Of a DNA stretch of 64,000 nt, positions 1 to 11,002 are shown in pieces. The position numbers and the translations under genes are program-made. Within the stretch, counting starts at the first letter, position 1. Every line of letters starts with the position of its first letter. The notes under the pieces were generated by a model. That model saw nothing but the letters and a program-made list of their open reading frames with translations, had not been told where the DNA came from and searched no databases. Source of the stretch: Thalassia testudinum (Eukaryota > Streptophyta > Magnoliopsida > Alismatales > Hydrocharitaceae); contig JAZHRO010000013.1 in assembly GCA_037157565.1 (NCBI GenBank), positions 32,740,501 through 32,804,500 on the forward strand. Reading direction: 5' to 3'.

Positions 1-1890
1 CACTTCAGCACCTCAATGATCTATTCCAAGCCTTTGTGAACCCACCGCAGCGTCCAATGATGAGAGATCACTACAATCCCGCTGCGGTGGCAATCAAACC
101 TCGAATACAAATCCCTATTGGAGGTCCTAACACTAAACTCAAGCCCAACATGATTCATGCCATTCCCAAATTCCATGGGCATAATTCCGAAGATCCTTTC
201 CAACATATCAAACAACTCAAGCATCTGGCCCAGACCTTCGAGTTAGAAGCTCAAAATCGGGATATTCTACTCATGAAAATGTTCTCCTTCTCTCTCATGG
301 ATAAAGCTGCTCACTGATACCAAACCCAAACGCGTCCAATCAACACATGGGCGGAATTTCAATCCAAGTTTTTGAGAACACATTTCACACAACAAGCAGG
401 AGAACCACCTCACGAAGCATGGGATCGTTTTCTAGATCTCATGCGAAAGTGGCCCCACCACGGAGTTCTTAAATGGGAACAAGTCCAGTCATTTTACCAG
501 GGACTCCGTGAGGATATTCGATTATTCGTCAATGCGACCTACAGAGGAAACATCATGGATCAACACAAAGACACTGTGTGGGAGATTCTCGAGAATATGT
601 GTGAGAACTCCATCAATAATGAATCCATGGGCATGTTCGACCAGACAAATGCCCGTGCATTGACGAATCCAAAGGGAGCACATGAGACGCAGGGCTTGTC
701 CTCTTCCATCGACTTGGAACTGATGGCCAGTCATCTGGACAAGGTCTCTATTATTGAGAAGAAGGTGGATGAGCTAACTCGACATTTACAACGAGCCACC
801 TCTGCACAAAACCTGTTCATGCAACCACCCTCTGGCAGGGAGGCGCCGTGCACAACATCTATCACCGACCTTCTCAGGGGATGGATCCATATCCACCCCC
901 GTCTGATTCTGGTTTCAGAGGAAACTCTGGATCCACCTACTCTAGTTGGGGGAACTCTGAACCCTCATATTCTGATTTTCCCGAGGTTCCTCGGACCTGC
1001 GAGGAGCTCAACGCTATTCAAAATGATCCATTCTCAAACACCTACAACCCTGTATGGGGTAATCATCCCAATTTCACGTGGTCAGGCAATAATGAAAATC
1101 AGAGACCTCAATATCCGCCCGATCACAAGCTCCTCGTCCATATCAGCCGCTTCAGCCTCGACCTAACCCAACTTATCAATTTGAGCTGAGGCAGACAGAT
1201 CAAATGACTCTTATCCTTCAAACTCTGGCTGACATTCTGAAGACGAATGCGGCTATGTAAAAACAACACAAAAACGAGATCACAGAGGTTCACAATCAAC
1301 TTGCCTAGATGGAAAATCCTTGCCAACCTGATGCACTTCCCTCACAACCTCTGCCTAATCTGAATAACGTGTCGAACCAGAGGCCCATTATGAACCCAAA
1401 TCCAGGCCAAGCTCACTTTGTTTATCAGGCTCCTTCTACTCCATCACCCGACGGGATGGAGGCTTCAACATCATATATGGGCCAGCAGCAAGCACCTCTT
1501 CTACCCACACCAAACCAGAACCAAGCAGGATTGAATTCTGCTACTACCTACACTGGCAAAACAACATAGGACCCACCTTATCCAAGCCACTCCCAGCATG
1601 GTAATACAAACCCTAACCCTAGGATAGTCATCCAAGACACCTCTATCCTAGATCAAGAACCTGGACCCATTCTAGAGGAACCATCTAAGGTTCCATTTCC
1701 TAAGGCCTTGACCAAAGGAAAAAGGACAACCAAAACCATGGCACCTGAGGAGGACCTGGTGAAGCTCTTTGAGCAGGTCCATATAAACATCCCCTTGATG
1801 GATGCGATACGTCACGTACCGACCTACGCACGATTTCTGAAAGACATATGTACACCTAAGTGTAAGCTGTGAACCAAAGACGGGAATCTG
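1..1890 (+). pseudogene. gag: Degenerate gag of an Athila-like Ty3/gypsy element, 5' end cut by the window
   Basis: Gag is the structural capsid protein of the retrotransposon. The reading frame starts before base 1. The stretch at 36-317 carries the conserved block IHAIPKFHGHNSEDPFQH. The stretch at 372-1166 carries the retrotransposon-gag core (AWDRFLDLMRKWPHHG and FYQGLRE). A proline/glutamine-rich C-terminal part follows at 1309-1569. It is broken: a Trp codon that is intact in the related copy at 41412-41780 is a stop here (TGA at 317-319), with further stops near 1187, 1258 and 1567 and frame changes between. No zinc knuckle was seen, as is usual for Athila gag. Protease follows directly. 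The family call comes from the close match to the - strand copy in this window and from the Athila-style pol downstream. Confidence 0.85.
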
Positions 1891-1923
1891 ATCGTACTGT
1901 CAAAGCAAGCCAGCTCTATCATT

Positions 1924-2548
1924 TTGAGCAAACTCCCGCCTAAGGCAAAAGACCCAGGCACCCCTTTGATCTCCTATGAAATCGGTGATATACGATTTGA
2001 CCGAGCTTTATTAGACTTAGGAGCCTCCATAAACTTGATACCTACATCCCTACTAGACTACTTCGAGGAATCTAAACTTAAACCGATAGAAATGACTTTA
2101 CAATTAACCGACCGATCAGTCACCAAAAGGAATTCTCGAGGATGTCATAGTTAGGGTGCATGATTTCTATTTTCCAGTGGATTTCATTGTCTTAGACATG
2201 GACGCTCCTGAGAATGTGAAGAATACACCGATCATACTAGGGAGACCCTTTCTAGCCACTGCTAGGGCCAACATCAATTGTGAGGAGGGCCAAATTGAAT
2301 TAAAATTTGGGAGCAAGATACTAAAGATCGGCATCTTTAAGGCCCAACAAGGAATTAATTGCGGAGTCATAGAACAAATTTGCGATATTGAAGCTATGGT
2401 TGACAACTTTATCGAGGAAAAACCAACTATTTCTGATCAACCACAAGAGAATCAAAACACGCAATTAGAGGAGGCCGAACTCAACCTAGACACACCCATA
2501 GCTCTCTTTTGCTCCCAACACCCATCCAGAACTACCCACTACTGCTGA
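1924..2548 (+). pseudogene. Degenerate aspartic protease of the same Athila-like element
   Basis: This is the retroviral-type aspartic protease that would process the Gag-Pol polyprotein. The active-site region reads LLDLGASINLIP near 2008-2044, with DLGAS in place of the DTGA/DSGA of most gypsy proteases; that variant is usual in Athila-like elements. The distal half, with FPVDFIVLDMD and IILGRPFLATARANI, is in another frame from 2156, so a frameshift lies near 2130-2155. It sits between gag and reverse transcriptase in normal gypsy order. It cannot be translated in one piece. Confidence 0.82.
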
Positions 2549-2558
2549 CAACCCAGTT

Positions 2559-3500
2559 TTGGAATTAAAGCCTCTTCCCGATCATCTTAAGTACGTATTT
2601 TTGGGTTCCAATCAAACATTTCCTGTGATTATCAACTCCCGACTCACACTTGATCAGGAAACACGCCTGATTTTTGTTCTCCAGCAACATCGAAGAGCAA
2701 TTGGATGGACTCTCGATGATCTCACTAGTATCATCCCTTCAACTGCACACATCACATCTACACTAAGGAGAGCTCACAACCATCCCGTGAAATGCAAAGA
2801 TGCCTGAATCCAAATCTGCAGGATGTCGTGAAAAAGGATATTATCAAGTGGTTAGATGCAGGGATCATCTACCCGATCTCCGACAGTCGGTGGGTGAGCC
2901 CAATCCAAGTTGTGCCTAAAAAGGTAGGGCTCACCGTCATCACAACTGAAATCGGAGAAACCATACCAACCCGTATAGCAAACTCGTGGAGAGTCTGCAT
3001 TGATTACAGAAGACTAAATTCCTCCATGAAAAAGGATCATTTCCCACTACCGTTCATTAATCAGATTCTCGAGAAACTAACGGGAAATTGATTCTTCTGC
3101 TTTTTGGACGGGTACTCCGGTTACAATCAGGTCGCAATCAACCCCGAGGACCAGGAGAAGACCACCTTCACCTGCCCCTTCGAAACTTACACATTCCAAA
3201 GGATGCCATTCAATCTCTGCAATGCACCCACTACTTTTCAGTGGTGCATGCTTGCCATATTCTCAGATATGGTAGGTGAGTACCTTGAAGTCTTCATGGA
3301 TGACTTCTCGGTATTTAGTGAATCATTTGACGATTACCTCCTACACTTGGTTCAGATCCTCAGGTGATGCATTGATGTGAACTTGGTTCTTTCCTAGGAA
3401 AAGAGCCACTTCATGGTACCTGAGGGAATTGTCCTGGGACATCTCATCTTTAAAAAGGGCATCCAGGTTGATCGAGCCAAGGTGAATTTGATTTCGAAGC
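2559..3500 (+). pseudogene. pol: Degenerate reverse transcriptase of the same element
   Basis: This is the RNA-dependent DNA polymerase domain of a Ty3/gypsy pol. Motifs in order are WLDAGIIYPISDSRWVSPIQ (2849 on), CIDYRRLN (about 2998), FLDGYSGYNQVAI (about 3100, first catalytic Asp), FNLCNAPTTFQ (about 3210) and FMDDFSVF (about 3295, the YMDD-equivalent pair). The catalytic Asp residues are still visible, but stops at about 2806, 3089 and 3366 and frame changes break the domain. RNase H follows in normal order. No single frame covers the domain, so it is inactive. Confidence 0.87.
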
Positions 3501-4264
3501 TCCCTATGCATGTCGATTTTCACTATTGATTCATTCCCGATCTCTCAAAAATTGCACGTCCCCTTACTAATCTTCTATCTAAGGATGTCCCCTTTGAAAT
3601 CTCCAAGGAGTGCACTCAGGCATTTGAGATCCTACGTGATCGAGTTACCTAAGCACCTATCCTGCAGCCCCCCGATTGGTCTCAACCCTTTAAGATCATG
3701 TGCGATGCACCTAATTACGTTGTAGGTGTGGTACTTGGGCAGAAAATAGACAGGAAACCCGTGGTCATTTATTACTCTAGCAAGATACTTGACGAGGCTC
3801 AGCGTAACTATACAATTACTGAGAAAGAGCTGCTAGCCATAGTATTTGCCCTAGAAAAGTTCAAATCATATCCTTTGGGTTCCCGTATTATCATTTAGTC
3901 AAATCACACTACTGTGAGGCAACTCCTTGGGAAGAAGGATGCAAAATCTCGACTAATCCGTTGGATGTTGCTGTTGCAAGAGTTTGACCTCAAGATTCGC
4001 GACAAGATAGGAAAACAAAATGTGGTAGCTGATCACTTATCCCGCCTTCCTTCTGACATTATCAACCCTTCCGGACCCATTACTGAGCATTTTCCCGATG
4101 AGCACCTCCTGACTATCAGTGCAGGACTTTCATGGTTTGCTGATCTAGTAAACTACTTGGCATCACATTAGATCCCATCTGATTGGCCAAAAACCAAGAG
4201 GGACAAATTACTTTCCGATGCCAAGTACTACTTTTGGGAAGACCCGTATCCCTTCCACATTGGT
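3501..4264 (+). pseudogene. pol: Degenerate RNase H and start of integrase, cut at 4264
   Basis: This is the RNase H that would remove the RNA template. Visible pieces are CDAPNYVVGVVLGQ (3700 on), YTITEKELLAIVFALEKF and the Athila/Tat hallmark VVADHLSRLPSD (about 4020). A stop falls at 3897-3899, just before a position where the related copy has the catalytic-type motif LDHT; here it reads SNHT. The protein match continues to KYYFWEDPYPFHIG and stops dead at about 4264, just before the integrase zinc finger. The sequence beyond belongs to a different element on the other strand, so 4264 is a real breakpoint. Confidence 0.82.
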
Positions 4265-4595
4265 GTATCTACTCCACAATCAAATCTCTTTAATCACAAT
4301 TAATTCTCAGATAAGTCAAGAATAACTTGCCACAATTAGTATTTCTAAGAAAATACGACAAGGTTGAATCCTAATCTTTCTTTGTTACCACTTTTTGTTT
4401 TATTTATATTAGGAAAGATGGGATTAAGAAGATAGGAGAGAGAGTTACCTGCCGTGGAGTGGTTGTCCAGAGATCAGAGAGGCCAGATGCCCTCAGTCAA
4501 ATTTAATTTGCAAAATAACCAAAACAAGGCGGATATGTCAAAAATCAGAAATAATAGTGATAAGTGCGTGTTGCTCCCTGGCAACGGCGCCAAAA
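4265..4595 (-). mobile_element. Leader region of a second Athila-like element (- strand)
   Basis: This non-coding, AT-rich stretch lies between the breakpoint at 4264 and the primer-binding site. It resembles the leader of the - strand element at 42590-42840: both have an AGAAGAT-type purine run followed by a TTACCTG...GTGGTTGT block about 120-150 bp before the primer site. It is therefore read as the untranslated leader of an element whose 5' LTR is at 4596-6899 and whose coding part has been lost or moved. Confidence 0.6.
4576..4592 (-). other. Primer-binding site for tRNA-Asp
   Basis: On the - strand this reads TGGCGCCGTTGCCAGGG. It is complementary to the 3' end of plant tRNA-Asp (CCCCGGCAACGGCGCCA) with one mismatch. 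It lies 3 bp from the TG end of the LTR that starts at 4596. It sets the element's direction (- strand) and marks that LTR as the 5' one. tRNA-Asp priming is typical of Athila elements. Confidence 0.88.
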
Positions 4596-6899
4596 TGCTA
4601 ACTCTCCTCGATCGTATTTTAAATCATCGCGTCATAGTATAGTTGATCAAAGCGTATCAAACATTTAAATTTATAACTCGAAGAAAATCCGAGGTCGTCT
4701 CTGGGAGCAAGCTTATTGCGCGATTATCACTATTTGAATCTTAAGGCTCGAGAACTAGATGTAAACAATTAAAACTCCTTTTATCATCAATCTAGTTCAG
4801 AAATACTTAATTAATCAATGTTCATATCACAAGCAAGTGAATTATATTTTAATCAGTGCTTAATTAAAGATAATAATTCAATAAAGTAGTTAAGCACCAA
4901 ATATATCAGGCATTAATAGTGTTCCATCAAATGTGCCAAATATCCAAAATTAGAGTCAATACTCAATAAATATAGCTAAAATCACAAATCAGTCCCTAAA
5001 ATATGATTTTCTCACATTTAAGTCCCTAGATGCCATCATTTAAGTCCATGCAAGTTTGCATTCAGGTCCCTACGAGTTTGCATTTAGGTCCCTACCACAG
5101 TTTTCAACCAGCCCTGCTCTTTCTCCCTCTTGGTCTGCCGAAGGTTGTCAGAGACACGGCGATGCATCGTCGGAGACGAGCTCCGATGAGAGATATTCGT
5201 AGGCGAGCGGTGGAGTAGAGTCAGCGAGATGTCGTCGACCTGATGGTGATTGGCGCTCTGTAGAACCACCGATGACCTCGTCGTAGGAGCGAATCCAGTG
5301 GTTGACGGAGGTCCTCAAGGCACGAAACTCCTCGTCGACGGTCGCAAAAGTTTCCTCGTGTTGTGAGGAAGCTTCCTGTGAAGCTTGAAGACATGAGGAG
5401 GTCGTCTACGTGATCGGCATTGGATGTGGAGATGGGTGTGGCCGGCGATGGTGGCTTGTCATGAAAGGCATCAAAGCTTGGATCCAAGGAGTCGAGAAGC
5501 TCCGCCGTGGTTCACTGAAGGTAATGGTGGACGCAATTCATTGCAAGGAGGTCAGAGGAGGGCCAGCGGACTCGAAGAAGGCGCCGACAGTGGGTTGTGT
5601 CTAGGGGATGTCTCGAGCGAGCGATGCCTCAAATTGATTGAGGGCTTTTGCTCACCTTGTCCTTGTGAAGGTGGAGGGGTGGTCGACGGAGGCGGAGGTG
5701 CACGGAGTGTTGCAAGAACGAGTCGTCAGAGTCTCGTCGCCCGCAAGGAAGATGGAGGAGATGAGGTCATCAAAGAGGCTGAACCTTGGATTTAAGAGAC
5801 CTAAACTAACCTAGAGGGAGAGGGGAAGAAAGAGATCTACCTAGAAGACAATGAGGAGGATGAGAAGGTGGTCGGCATGACCGCCGGTCATGAGGAAGAA
5901 GAAGAGGACGGTGAGGTGACCAGCGGCAAGAAAAAGGGAGGAGGAGGTCGTGCTTTGAACGACGACGACCGGAGGAAGGTGAGGAAGGTGGTAGCACTGC
6001 TCTTGAGGTCGAAGCGTGCGCGGAGGAAGAGAACGGAGGGGCCTCCGGGGTTGGAGACGAAGAGGTGGTCGCAACTAAGGAGAAGGGTAGGAAACGTAGT
6101 TGGATCTCGACGACGAGAATCGTCGTACAATAGCGAAGGTTTATATATCATTTACGTGCGAGAAAATGGGCAGTAGGTGCCCGAACAACCTCGCCGGAGA
6201 TGACGGCTGGAGGTTATGGAGGTGGAAGGTGAGGGTGTTTCTGGTGGGGGTATTTTTGCAATAGAAATTCAAAAGTTAAGGGGTCCTTTGCAATGAAATC
6301 AAGTATTAAGGATCAAAATGCAAAGTTGACCAAGATGAAGTCCAAATGAACCCAAATTTTTATGGTAACCTAATTTGGATATAAGGAAGTTGATGGTAAC
6401 TTCATTTTTTTATTTTGACATCATTTTCATGATCAATTTACATTTAGACCCAAATCATACTAAATACTCGTTTATGATTCTGTTTTAGATAAAAAAGAGT
6501 TCCGATCATCAAATTCACTGTGCCAAATCTTATAAAATATTTTTAATTGATTTTTAGAAAGTTTATATTACATTTATTTCCATAAAAACTATTTTGATTG
6601 AAGTGGGGTTGAAATTAGGGTTTTAATTAGAATTAAACATTCAATTTAAATGTAAATCCTGCATTACTCAATACCAACCCACTTTTAAGATATTTAAGCT
6701 CAATTGACCTTTAATTAGCCATAGGTTCACCCTCCAGCTATTATGCATTTGTAATTGTTCATGGAAACTGCTTTTTCTATTAATTCTTCTCTCTTCAGCC
6801 CTGATTGAGTTATACCCTTTTAATATGTCAATTAGGTGAATTTGACCATAAAACTTAGCCAAATTAGGTTAGATATAGTGAATGATGGCGATGCCATCA
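4596..6899 (-). repeat. 5' LTR of Athila-like element A
   Basis: The LTR runs from TGCTAACTC at 4596, next to the primer site, to GATGCCATCA at 6899 (TG...CA ends). It holds the shared box GAGGTCG..CTGGGAGCAA at 4689-4710 that recurs in the other Athila-like LTRs here, a GC-rich middle (5110-6240), and an AT-rich outer part with the family's GTCCAAAT..AACCTAATTTGG block (6340-6380). The outer end forms a perfect 6-bp inverted repeat (6883-6888 with 6894-6899). No partner LTR is in the window, so a target duplication cannot be tested. Several short ORFs in the GC-rich middle look incidental. Confidence 0.75.
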
Positions 6900-7058
6900 G
6901 AGGGAAGCGGCGGAAGGGGCTCTAGGAGGAGGAAGGTGGTGGCAGCAGGGTGTTGGAGAGGAGGAGGGGGGCGACTCTAGGGGGTCTGGGAGGAGGGGGA
7001 GGAGGAGGAGGATGAGGAGGGGCAGATCGTAGGGGGAGCGAGGAGAGGCGGCGGGGGC
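6900..7058. other. G-rich flanking sequence, part 1
   Basis: A strongly purine-biased stretch of GGAGGAGG and GGCGGCG runs. It continues at 9285-9471 and 10873-11002 once the two solo LTRs are removed, about 476 bp in all. The rejoined sequence lies between LTR A and LTR E and may itself be LTR debris. No gene was seen. Confidence 0.6.
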
Positions 7059-9284
7059 TGATAGCGAATTACGCGTGATTTGTGAAAGCGGATTTTTAAC
7101 GTCGTTGCAACAGGCGAATCCGCTTTCGCTTTTAAATTTATATCCTAGATAGGGGAAGTATCTAGGGTCGTCCAAGGAGGCCAAATGGTTGCAAAATTAA
7201 TCCTCTTACTTACAAATAGATCTCAACTTTCTTTTTGGTATTTTAAATATGTAATTTTTTTTGTTTTGAAAAGACGAGGGCAAAATGCGAATTGTAACGG
7301 AAAGTACTAACACCTATAGTTGCTTAACTAAAACTTAAAAGATAGAAATATCTTCTTCCTAAGCTCACTCTAGGCAAGTTGAGGCCTAGAGTAATTAGGA
7401 AGAAGAGGTGAAATAAGTGCTAGAACCAAAAGTAACAATTGCAATAAAAAGCTAAAAGAAGGCAATTTAATTAACTAGAATTAGTGTTCTTTTCAAGGAC
7501 AAGTAGAGGAATGCTTCTACTAGAACTAAACAAATTTAAAAGCAAATAAAGAAACACTAATCCTCTTGCAAAATTTGGTGAAGAAGGGAGTCTTCTTGCT
7601 CCAAGCCTAGCTGCTCCTTGGCTTGAAAAGAGGGCCTCCTTCTTCTCCTTCCTTGAGAGCTCCTCCAAGGTGGAAGCTACCACCTTCAATGCTCTCCTCC
7701 AAAGGGGGGGGCGTGCACCACCCTCAAGGGCTCCTCCAAGGTGGCGTGGACCACCTTCAAAATCTCCTCCAAAGATCTTCCTTGCCTGGCTTCTCCTTTG
7801 GTTGGAGTGACCCAAGAGAGAAGGGAAGAGGGGAAGGCACCAAGGGGACAGAATATCCCCTTAATCTTCTTCTTCTTCTTCTCTCTTGGATGTGGGCTTC
7901 TAGGTGGAATATGAGAGTGAATTTGCTAGCCAAGGATGCCTCCAATGGTGGTGGGTAGGGGTCTTTTTATAGGGTAGGATGGGGGGTTAAGGTGCCCCTT
8001 GAAATGGAGGGCTAGGATGGAAGGATGGAGGTGGTTGGTGATCCTATGGCCAAGGGTATTTGGCACCAACCCAAGGGGTGTTAAAGGGGGTGGTTATGGT
8101 GGTGTTGGTGGCTTTTGGTGGCGGAGAAACACCACCATTTTGGCACCAACCTAGGGTCTTCTAGAAGGGGGGTTAGGTGGATGGTGGAGATGGATTTAAG
8201 GAGAGGTGTATGGTGGAGATGAAGGGGGTTTTTGGAGGGAAAAGTGGCACCATCAAGGGGGTGGTTAGGGTGGTTTTGCCGCCACTTTTAGGTGTCTTTT
8301 GGAGGTGGTGGGTAGGCTAGGTTTGCGCCAAGTAGGTGGAGCTTAGGTGGAGCTAGTAGGTGGGGTTTTTGGGTGGTACAAGCCAAGGAAGTTGGAGCAT
8401 AGCTAAGCTAAGCTAGCTTAGCTAAAGGAGGAGTAGAGAAAGAGGTGTTGGAGCTAGAGTTTGGAGGGAGGAGCTGAGGATGAGAAGTCTGGAGCTGAAA
8501 CTGGAGCTGGCTGCTGCTGAAGAGGCTGGCATGGGGCTACTCTAGCTGGCTTAGCTTGCTAGTTCTTTGCTAGTTGCTAAGCCAAGCTAAAGTGAGATAG
8601 CTTCTACCATAATGAGCTGAGGTGAGCTAGGTTTGGTGCTCCCGGGGAGGATCAAGCTGGTTGAGGTAGTTAAGGTTGCTTAGCTCAACTGAGTTGAGCT
8701 AAGCTGAATCCCCGGGAGCTGGACTTGAGCTTCCTGAGCTGAGATGAGTTCTTCTTCATCTGGCTGGAGTTGAGTGGAGCTGGATGTAGCTGGGTCTGAG
8801 CTGGGGTGAACTCCTGTCAACTCAGCTGAGCTAGCTAGAGCTCCCTGTGGACTAGTGGGAGCTGAGATGAGCAAGACTCAGCTAAGTTGAGCTAGATCTG
8901 AGCTGACTCGAGCTAGGGTGAGCTAAGATGAACTCTCTTGAGCTGCCATTCAGCTGAGATTAGCTGAATGGAGCTGGGATGAGCTAACCCTAGTTCAAGT
9001 GAGCTAGGTTCCAGCTGTGGTGAGCTGGATCAAGCTGAGTTCCAACTAGTCTAAGCTTCTCCTTCACCATTTGCCTTCTTGAGTGCTAAGGTTTTAAGGA
9101 TCTGCATATCTGTTCATCCCTAACACTCACAAAAACATATCAAAAAGACAATAAAAAATGCAATGCATGCCTAACCTAATTTATACCTAAATGCAGCCCA
9201 AAAACCCGTTTGCGGAGTAAAATCCTAAGAGCTAGGTTTGTTTTAATGCATAAGAATGATGATAAACTAGCGTTTATCAGGGGC
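7054..9284. mobile_element. Solo LTR with GGGGC target-site duplication
   Basis: The LTR is 7059-9279 (2221 bp), starting TGATAGCG and ending GTTTATCA. Perfect GGGGC copies lie at 7054-7058 and 9280-9284. There is no internal region, primer site or pol, so this is a solo LTR left by LTR-LTR recombination. Inside are an inverted repeat near the left end (7082-7095 with 7121-7134), a GGTGG/CACC-rich part (7620-8350) and a long AGCT-rich stretch (8390-9060). The right terminus forms an 8-bp hairpin (9260-9267 with 9272-9279). The superfamily is not certain; the 5-bp duplication fits gypsy or copia. Confidence 0.85.
8390..9060. repeat. AGCT-rich degenerate short repeat
   Basis: Within the solo LTR, the words GAGCTGAG, AGCTAAGCT and GAGCTAG recur in no fixed period for about 670 bp. 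AGCT is its own reverse complement, so both strands look alike and the tract could fold many ways. ORFs crossing it are low-complexity and are not called. Confidence 0.7.
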
Positions 9285-9471
9285 GAGGAGCAGCAGGGTG
9301 GCCCTGGGGGAAGCAGAGGAAGGGGAGGTGCCCGATCGCATGAGGATGAGGAGAGGCTGTCGCCGGAGGGGGAGGACGAGAAGGAGGAGAGCCAGAGGGG
9401 GCTGAGAGGACAATGGTTGAGGAGGAGGAGAGGCAAATGGGGAGGGGAGGAGGGGTCTCACCTGAGAGGGT
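9285..9471. other. G-rich flanking sequence, part 2, ending in AGGGT
   Basis: This continues the G-rich sequence of 6900-7058 and ends with the AGGGT target copy of the next solo LTR at 9467-9471. No gene was seen. Confidence 0.6.
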
Positions 9472-10872
9472 TGATAACACTGCACAAGGGGGTGGTAATT
9501 ATGTTGAATATGACCCATCTTAAGAATAAAAGGCACAACATAAGTAGAATGGGAGCATTGCATGCATCATGTACCAAGATTGCTTATAAAACTGTATTAA
9601 TGGCCATTTGTGTAAGCATTTGTCAAAGCAAGCCTCAGATGAGCAATCGGACCGCACAGATGGATTCAGAACGACGAACGGAGTCCAATGAACTCAAGAT
9701 CGGCCAAATCCGACATCCGGAGCTCCTACAATGGGCCAAAGAAGTTCAAATCATTAATCTGGAGATCAACGACCCATATTGCGCCACATCAGCCCTCGCT
9801 CCACCGCATGCCACCTCTTCATCAAGCCGAGATCAGATCTCGACCGTCGATCTACGATCGAACGACCGAGACTCGCGCGCCCGCCTGCAGTCGCCACGAT
9901 AAAGCTCAAGCATGGTGAAACGGTTAGCGCGCACGCCTACATGCACGCGACACGGGTTCGAGCCGCGCGGAGCTTGAAATTGAAGACGGAGGTAGCGCGC
10001 GGCGAAATTGGGCCACCCGATCAGCAGCGGGCAGCCGAGATTTCGCCACACGGCGCAACCACAGCTCACGGGCGCCCACGCGTGCGCGCACGTCAAGCGA
10101 TGACGCCCGCGCACACGCGCACCGAAGGCGCGATCCTAGCGCAGCAGAGGAGAGATCTCAGCCGTCCGATCTTCGATCGGACGGCTCTCACGCAGCAACA
10201 TCGGATCGCACAAGAAGAAGAAACAAGGCGGGCAGCTGACCGACGGCTGGAGGGCTTCACCGACGCTTTTGGGAGTGGTTTTAGCGACGCTCTAGAAGTC
10301 GCTAAAGCCCCTTCTTCTTTTAGGAAGCCCTTAACCCTATTTAAACCCCCTCCAACCACTCATTCAAGGCATTCACTCCCCTTGCAACTACTCCACCCCT
10401 CTCTTAGATAGCTTTAGGCCCTCTTATAATCGTCGGAGACGACGAGCCGCCGATGGAGCCTCCTCCACTGCCGTGGCCGCCTCGTCGCTCTCCACCCTCT
10501 CTCTCTCTCTCTCTCTCAAGCTTTCCATTACTTTTGTTTGAAGCATGTATTTAATGTTGTAAGCTATGAACTACAAGTGCATGATTAATGAAGTTATTTT
10601 CCATTCAATTGTCACTTTAATTTCTGTTCAAGTTGCATGATCAAACAAGGAACATTCTAACCCTAATCTCTCTCTCGCCTTTCAAAATTGCATCCTTCGC
10701 AAGCAAAACTCCGCACTTTCCGTGACAACAAGTGATAAGCAAAAATCCGATTTTCACGCCTCCCTGAGACCGACACTCAGACTCACCTCCGTTTACTTAT
10801 TTTAAAATCGACGTTGCAAGTGCGACTATAACGACACTTCTTAACACACATGCACAACAACATGTCAAGGGT
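9467..10872 (+). mobile_element. Solo LTR with AGGGT target-site duplication
   Basis: The LTR is 9472-10867 (1396 bp), TGATAACAC to CATGTCA, with perfect AGGGT copies at 9467-9471 and 10868-10872. A TATA-like TATTTAAA at about 10339, a CT-rich stretch and a CTCCCTGAGACCGACACTCA box near the right end (10761-10780) suggest + orientation. A hairpin lies at 10280-10306, and a (CT)n run at about 10496-10519. The 210-codon ORF at 9779-10411 has skewed composition, no recognisable domain and no partner, so I treat it as chance. Confidence 0.85.
10496..10519. repeat. (CT)n microsatellite
   Basis: About twelve CT dinucleotides in a row, inside the solo LTR and downstream of its likely TATA box. CT-rich tracts are common just after plant LTR promoters. 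Confidence 0.9.
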
Positions 10873-11002
10873 GAGGAGAGGCGACGAGGAGGGTTTTGCG
10901 AGGAGAGGCGGCGGGGAGGGTTTTGCAAGGAGAGGCGCTGGGGAGAAGATGAACAGTGTAGGAGGTCGGCACCGTGAATGATAGATGAAGCGAGATACGT
11001 GC
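10873..11002. other. G-rich flanking sequence, part 3
   Basis: Third part of the G-rich sequence, with three repeats of a GAGGAGAGGCG-type unit, two of them followed by GAGGGTTTTGC. It ends at the start of LTR E. Confidence 0.6.

Noticed and set aside
9779..10411. 210-codon + strand ORF as a host gene
   Set aside because: It lies wholly inside a solo LTR with perfect target duplications, has Arg/Ala/His-skewed composition and no domain.
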